Below are positions 59,950 to 64,000 of a stretch of 64,000 bases of DNA, piece after piece. The DNA lies in contig JAJEIO010000017.1 in assembly GCA_022827835.1 (NCBI GenBank), positions 81,104 through 145,103 of the forward strand, read 5' to 3'. The notes under the pieces are model-generated. The model was not told where the DNA came from. It did no database searches and saw nothing but the letters and a program-made list of their open reading frames with translations. Source of the stretch: Candidatus Latescibacterota bacterium. Lineage in GTDB: Bacteria > Latescibacterota > UBA2968 > UBA8231. Position numbers and translations under genes: made by a program. Every line of letters starts with the position of its first letter. Position 1 is the first letter of the stretch.

Positions 59950-61278
59950 ATGCGATTCGGATTTTCCATCAGGTTCTGGGGTGTCTTATTGGGCTGCCTT
60001 GCGCTTATGGCACTGCGCTTGGGGATGTCCTCCCAACACTCGACGACTGCTGCCGCCCAACTCGGGGGAGTAGCTCTTACTCCGGCTGCTGAGGCCGCCG
60101 TGTGGGAATTGCCCTTTGTCGGCCCCCCGATTCCACCCCCGCCTGACGACCTCACGCGGACAATTGTCGCCGCGCTGAGCCGCGGGGATTCCATCGACCG
60201 CTCGCTCAAGCACCACCATGTCCCGAGTGACCAATTGGAGCTGCTATACCAAGCGCTGTACGCGATTCTCAATCCCGCGCAAGTCAAGCCGGGTGACTAC
60301 TACGAGGTCGTAATCGACACCAGTGACGTCATTCGCCGCTTCTGCTACACGCCTCATCGCACCCCGGATCGCCCGATTGAGGTGGAGCTGCGCGACGGCC
60401 AGTTCGTCGCCCGCCAGTTGCAGCTACCGCTAGAGCGACGGGTCGAGCGGCTCGAAGTGCGCATCGAGGACAACCTCTCCAACGCCATCAGCGAGGTCGG
60501 GGAAGGCTGCGCACTCAGCGACTTGATCGCCGATGACATATTTGGTGCCGTCATCGACTTCCAGCGCGACCCGCGCCGCGGCGATCGGCTGGGGATCGTC
60601 TTTGAAAAGCTCTACCTAGACGAGCGCTTCGTCCGCTACGGCCACATCCTGTTGGCGCGCTACGAAGGCGAACGGGTGACTGAGTTGGCGGTCCGCTATG
60701 CTGCCACCGAGGGGGAGGACGCCTATTACAACGCCAGCGGTCGCTCCCTCGGCCGGATGTTCGTACTCAAGCCCCTCGGCGTCAATCGAATCACCTCGCG
60801 CTTCAACCGCCAACGCTTCCATCCCATTCTCAAAAAGCAGCGTCCCCACTTAGGTACGGACTACGGTGCGCCGACGGGCACTTTGGTGTGGACTACGGCC
60901 CGCGGACAGGTCGCGTTCGCTGGCTGGAAAGGCGATTACGGCAAATTGGTCGAAATCGTCCACCCCAATGGCTATCGGACCCGCTACGCGCACCTGAGCA
61001 AGATATTGGTGCGCGAGGGGCAACTCGTAGAGCAAAAAGAGATCATCGGCAAGGTTGGCACCACCGGACTCTCGACCGCCTCCCATCTGCACTACGAAAT
61101 CATCAAAAATGGCCACCACATCAATCCCGAACTTATCAACGAAGGGCATGTCGTTCCCACCCTAGCTGACGATCTGTTGCCCGACTTTGTCCACCAGCGC
61201 GACGCGCTTTTGCACGTCCTCGAGCTTGGCCCGCGCACTTGGCGTTATGCCTCGAGCTTGACATCTGCACCGCTCTAG
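59950..61278 (+). CDS. M23-family (LytM/gamma-D-Glu) murein peptidase
   Basis: A 442-aa protein from ATG 59950, beginning with a membrane anchor or signal ('FWGVLLGCLALMALRLGMSS'). An OapA/LysM-like middle region is followed by the M23 peptidase fold in the last ~150 residues: 'HLGTDYGAPTGTLV' (HxxxD), 'YRTRYAHLSKILVREGQLV' and 'ASHLHYEI' (HxH), i.e. all zinc ligands. It probably cleaves peptidoglycan cross-bridges in the periplasm during growth or division. It may run with the next genes downstream. Confidence 0.88.
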   Translation: MRFGFSIRFWGVLLGCLALMALRLGMSSQHSTTAAAQLGGVALTPAAEAAVWELPFVGPPIPPPPDDLTRTIVAALSRGDSIDRSLKHHHVPSDQLELLYQALYAILNPAQVKPGDYYEVVIDTSDVIRRFCYTPHRTPDRPIEVELRDGQFVARQLQLPLERRVERLEVRIEDNLSNAISEVGEGCALSDLIADDIFGAVIDFQRDPRRGDRLGIVFEKLYLDERFVRYGHILLARYEGERVTELAVRYAATEGEDAYYNASGRSLGRMFVLKPLGVNRITSRFNRQRFHPILKKQRPHLGTDYGAPTGTLVWTTARGQVAFAGWKGDYGKLVEIVHPNGYRTRYAHLSKILVREGQLVEQKEIIGKVGTTGLSTASHLHYEIIKNGHHINPELINEGHVVPTLADDLLPDFVHQRDALLHVLELGPRTWRYASSLTSAPL

Positions 61279-61305
61279 TTTTATTGGCCGTATCGACCTT
61301 CTTTG

Positions 61306-61713
61306 ATGGAACCAAAAGCGCTGCAAGAAATCGAAAATCTGGCCGAGAGCGACGGGCGCTACAAGAGCGATGCGTATCTTTTTGTGTACGATGCGCTAGG
61401 ATACACGGTGCGAAAGCTCGGCAAGAACAACGATACCTTGAGCGAAGAGAAGCGACACATTTCCGGTCGGGATCTGCTCTTTGGCATCAGCGAGTACAGC
61501 GCCGATCAATTTGGACCGCTCACCCGCTCGGTCTTTGCCCACTGGGGCATTGAGCAAACGCGCGATTTTGGCGAGATTGTCTTCAACTTGGTCGATGCAA
61601 ATTTGCTGCGCAAGACAGCCGAGGACCGGATTGAAGACTTCGTCGATGTGTACGATTTTGCCGAGGAGTTTGACTGGAAGAAGCGCAAGGCCGATCTCGA
61701 GCGCCTGCCCTGA
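61306..61713 (+). CDS. Minf_1886-family protein
   Basis: A 135-aa cytoplasmic protein (ATG 61306; TTG 61303 adds one residue). The block 'KRHISGRDLLFGISEYSADQ' region (about 48) and 'LTRSVFAHWGIEQTRDFGEIVFNLV' region (about 72) is the hallmark of the Minf_1886 family, found mainly in planctomycetes, verrucomicrobia and candidate phyla. Function unknown. It lies 15 bp before larC. Confidence 0.75.
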   Translation: MEPKALQEIENLAESDGRYKSDAYLFVYDALGYTVRKLGKNNDTLSEEKRHISGRDLLFGISEYSADQFGPLTRSVFAHWGIEQTRDFGEIVFNLVDANLLRKTAEDRIEDFVDVYDFAEEFDWKKRKADLERLP

Positions 61714-61728
61714 GCGCGGGAGGCGAAG

Positions 61729-62940
61729 ATGAAGATCGCCTACTTCGACTGCTTCTCTGGTATCAGCGGCGACATGATCTTGGGTGCCTTGCTCGATGCG
61801 GGTCTCCCGCTAGAGGACCTCAACCGAGAAATTGCCAAACTAGGCGTAAAAAACGTCGCCATTGAGCGCGAATCCACCGCCCGGCACGCCATTGCTGCCA
61901 CCCGAGCCAAGGTCTGCGTAGCTGGTGCGCCGTTGGCCGACGCTGAGCACCATCTCGATCTGTCTGGCGAGCCTGCGCACCATCACCCTCACGCCCACCT
62001 CAAAGATATAACCAGCCGCATTGCCGACAGCCGCTTAGACGACGTAGTCAAGGAGCGCTCCATCCGCGTCTTTGAGCGCCTGTGTGTAGCCGAAGCCGAG
62101 GTGCACAATGCCACGCCCGCCGAAGTAGGACTGCACGAAGTGGGTGCCCTCGATGCCCTGATAGACGTAGTGGGGGCCGTGGCCGGCCTCCAACTCTTGG
62201 AGGTAGAAGAGGTCTGCGCTTCGCCTCTGCGCTTTGGTACGGGTTTTGTGCGCTGTGCGCACGGGCGCTATCCGGTGCCAGTGCCCGGGGTCTTGGCTCT
62301 CTGCCGCGACGTGCCGACCGAACAGACCGATATCCGCGCTGAACTCGTCACCCCGACCGGGGCAGCGATCATCACCACCTTGGCCCATTCCTTTGGGCCG
62401 CAGCCGCCCTTTTGCCAACAGGCTGTCGGCTATGGTGCGGGCCGCCGCGATTTAGACGCTATACCCAATCTTTTGCGTCTGCGCTTGGGCGAGCGCGTGC
62501 CGGCTAGCGAGCGCGTCCTGCTGATCGAAGCCAATATCGACGACATGAATCCAGAGGTGTACGGCTACCTCTTCGACCGGCTGCTAGAGCAGGGTGCGTG
62601 CGACGTGTACGCCACGCCGGTCCTGATGAAGAAAGGTCGTCCGGGCAACGTTCTCAGCGTCCTCGCTCCGGCGGGCCGCTTGGACGAGCTAGCCGCGATC
62701 GTCCTGCAAGAAACTACGACCATCGGCCTGCGCTACTACGGAGTGGAACGCCGCGTCTTGGAGCGCCAGATCCGCACCATTGCCACGCCGTACGGGGAGG
62801 TCAATGTCAAGTTTAGCTATATAGACGGACGTCGCCGCGCCGCCCCTGAATACGAGGACTGCGCGCGGCTAGCCCAACAGCACCAAGTGCCCTTGCTCGC
62901 CGTATATGAGGCCGCTCGGGCGGCCGCCATCAAGGAGTAA
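61729..62940 (+). CDS. larC: nickel-pincer cofactor biosynthesis protein LarC
   Basis: A 403-aa protein with the family opening 'FDCFSGISGDMILGALLDAG'. It has the His-rich 'HHHPHAHLKDI' segment (about residue 85), 'EVGLHEVGALDALIDVVG' region (about 125) and a C-terminal half with 'LIEANIDDMNPEVYGYLFDRL' region. In many lactobacilli LarC is made by a programmed frameshift (LarC1/LarC2); here it is one continuous frame. It inserts nickel into the pyridinium pincer cofactor of LarA-type racemases. No larA, larB or larE is in the window. Confidence 0.92.
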   Translation: MKIAYFDCFSGISGDMILGALLDAGLPLEDLNREIAKLGVKNVAIERESTARHAIAATRAKVCVAGAPLADAEHHLDLSGEPAHHHPHAHLKDITSRIADSRLDDVVKERSIRVFERLCVAEAEVHNATPAEVGLHEVGALDALIDVVGAVAGLQLLEVEEVCASPLRFGTGFVRCAHGRYPVPVPGVLALCRDVPTEQTDIRAELVTPTGAAIITTLAHSFGPQPPFCQQAVGYGAGRRDLDAIPNLLRLRLGERVPASERVLLIEANIDDMNPEVYGYLFDRLLEQGACDVYATPVLMKKGRPGNVLSVLAPAGRLDELAAIVLQETTTIGLRYYGVERRVLERQIRTIATPYGEVNVKFSYIDGRRRAAPEYEDCARLAQQHQVPLLAVYEAARAAAIKE

Positions 62941-63701
62941 TGACCATCATGTTGCGATTGATCTTATGCGCGTTATGGCTGGTTCCGCTGTCGAGCCAAG
63001 CTGCGGAATGGCCGGCTTATAGTGGAGACCTAGACGAATTCGACAATATCCAGCGCCTGCCCGCGGGCGAAGGCCCTGACCGCCTCGTGCTCGGCGACAA
63101 TGATGGCCGGCTTCACGTCTATGAGGAGCGCGACCGCACCTATACCGAGGTGTGGGACAGCGACTATCTCGAAGGGGCCGTGGCCGGCGTATTCGTCCTC
63201 GACATCAACGACGACCAGCTCGACGAGATCGTCGCCTATACCGACCGCGGCCGCGTGTATTACTTCGACTCCCAAGACTACACGCTGCTGTGGAGCAACT
63301 CGCCCAATGAATACGAACGCATTACCAGCCTGACCATCGGCGACATTGACGACGACCCCCAGCCTGAGCTCGTGTTCTGCGCCGATGGCCGCTTAGTCGT
63401 GTACGACGGCCGCGACCAGTACGAGCAGTGGCGCAGCGACCAGACCGACTTGACGGCCCATCAGATTCTCATCGGCGATGTCGATGGGGACGATGAAGAC
63501 GAAATTGTGCTCAACGACGGGTACGTGTTCGACGCCCGCTTCTTCGACTTGGAGTGGCAGTCGTCCGAGCCTTTTGGCGATCGCATGGGCCTGCTCGATC
63601 TCGACGAAGACCAGATTCCCGAAGTCATCGGCGAATTTCAGGGCCGCTACCTGCGCATCTTTGACATTGACCTCCGGCGGGAAAAGTCGCTCAGCCGCTA
63701 G
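62940..63701 (+). CDS. exported FG-GAP/VCBS-repeat protein
   Basis: A 253-aa protein with signal peptide (residues ~4-20, 'SSQA|AEW') and a series of beta-propeller-type units with acidic loops: 'DNDGRLHV', 'DINDDQLDEI', 'DIDDDPQPEL' and 'DVDGDDEDEI'. It resembles FG-GAP/VCBS repeat proteins found on the cell surface or in the periplasm. The ATG overlaps the stop of larC (TAATG). No enzymatic motif is seen. Confidence 0.75.
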   Translation: MTIMLRLILCALWLVPLSSQAAEWPAYSGDLDEFDNIQRLPAGEGPDRLVLGDNDGRLHVYEERDRTYTEVWDSDYLEGAVAGVFVLDINDDQLDEIVAYTDRGRVYYFDSQDYTLLWSNSPNEYERITSLTIGDIDDDPQPELVFCADGRLVVYDGRDQYEQWRSDQTDLTAHQILIGDVDGDDEDEIVLNDGYVFDARFFDLEWQSSEPFGDRMGLLDLDEDQIPEVIGEFQGRYLRIFDIDLRREKSLSR

Positions 63702-63709
63702 CGGCCTAC

Positions 63710-63739
63710 TTGACACTTCGGTGGCGACCGGCGTATATA
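63710..63739 (+). promoter_or_regulatory. promoter of the sugar isomerase-like gene
   Basis: TTGACA at 63710-63715 and TATATA at 63734-63739 with an 18-bp spacer, about 37 bp upstream of the AAGGAG ribosome binding site of the next gene. Confidence 0.55.
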
Positions 63740-63776
63740 CTCCCTCTCATACCAACACCAACAAGGAGCGACTGCA

Positions 63777-64000
63777 ATGCGACCTGTCACCCTCTTCACT
63801 GGCCAGTGGGCCGACCTGTCGATCGAGACCCTCTGCCAACAGGCCGTTGAGTTTGGCTACGACGGCTTGGAATTGGCCTGCTGGGGAGACCATTTTGAGG
63901 TTGACCAAGCCACAGATGCCTATTGCCAGGCCAAGCGCGAACTACTCGCAAAATACGATCTAGCGCTGTTTTCCATTTCCAATCACCTCGTCGGCCAAGC
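63777..64000 (+). CDS. sugar phosphate isomerase/epimerase-like protein, 3' partial
   Basis: ATG 63777 follows AAGGAG at a good distance, and the frame stays open to the window end (74 residues visible). '[20 protein letters not shown]' and '[18 protein letters not shown]' are the opening beta strand and helix of AP-endonuclease-2/xylose-isomerase-like TIM-barrel proteins, many of which are sugar phosphate isomerases or epimerases. The catalytic half lies beyond the window. The promoter just upstream suggests it begins a new transcription unit. Confidence 0.8.
   Translation, partial: MRPVTLFTGQWADLSIETLCQQAVEFGYDGLELACWGDHFEVDQATDAYCQAKRELLAKYDLALFSISNHLVGQ

Noticed and set aside
61729..62940. 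Programmed frameshift in larC
   Set aside because: The gene is one continuous 403-codon frame, unlike the split larC1/larC2 of lactobacilli.

Overview
The window is a high-GC (roughly 60-65% by eye) bacterial chromosome segment from a Gram-negative-type (diderm) organism. Evidence for a diderm is a TolC-family outer-membrane protein, MlaC-type lipid carriers and an RND/MMPL exporter. The mix of gene types (D-aminopeptidase beside OPT/DUF6785-like membrane proteins, a Gfo/Idh/MocA dehydrogenase, an N,N-dimethylformamidase-like protein, a CRTAC/ASPIC lipoprotein, GerW beside DUF2953) resembles uncultured Latescibacterota, Poribacteria or related FCB/PVC-neighbour lineages. That placement is inference; no rRNA gene is present.

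Layout. 0-7.7 kb: the end of an FtsX-type ABC permease, a divergent DppA-type D-aminopeptidase, two overlapping polytopic membrane proteins and a FemAB/BioF2-like acyltransferase. 7.8-19.9 kb: a long plus-strand amino-acid operon. It starts with a near-perfect sigma70-type promoter and a Leu/Ile-rich leader peptide, then ilvC, leuA, leuC, leuD, leuB, cimA, argJ, an aspartate aminotransferase and accA. A MntA-HepT toxin-antitoxin pair sits between leuC and leuD, and a 75-aa membrane protein between leuD and leuB. 19.9-22.3 kb and 34.3-37.7 kb: two halves of what looks like one minus-strand queuosine-precursor operon (M24 peptidase, queC, dimethylformamidase-like protein, then queF, a DUF5343-like gene and a Gfo/Idh/MocA gene).

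These halves are split by a roughly 12-kb defence island (22.5-34.3 kb). The island holds a type I restriction-modification operon with toxin-antitoxin-type genes between its subunits. Its hsdR is frameshifted by a 35-bp tandem duplication. Beyond hsdM lies an AT-rich tract of tiny genes with strong ribosome binding sites, a transposase stub and a decayed second hsdM copy. A diverged copy of the last ~100 bp of the dimethylformamidase-like gene sits at the far edge of the island, so that gene end flanks it on both sides.

37.9-42.4 kb: a divergent UvrA-like ATPase and an AAA-ATPase/PD-(D/E)XK gene, the latter flanked by a ~40-bp duplication of the uvrA start. 42.5-49.5 kb: an envelope lipid-trafficking operon (TolC family, MlaC-DUF3047 fusion, MlaC, RND/MMPL, FAD oxidoreductase). 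Then come tRNA-Gly(GCC), a large TPR/FG-GAP/ASPIC lipoprotein, a class A penicillin-binding protein, an unknown exported protein, a DUF2953-GerW pair, a YdjM-like membrane protein, rlmN, an M23 peptidase, a Minf_1886-type gene, larC, an FG-GAP protein and the start of a sugar isomerase-like gene that runs off the end.
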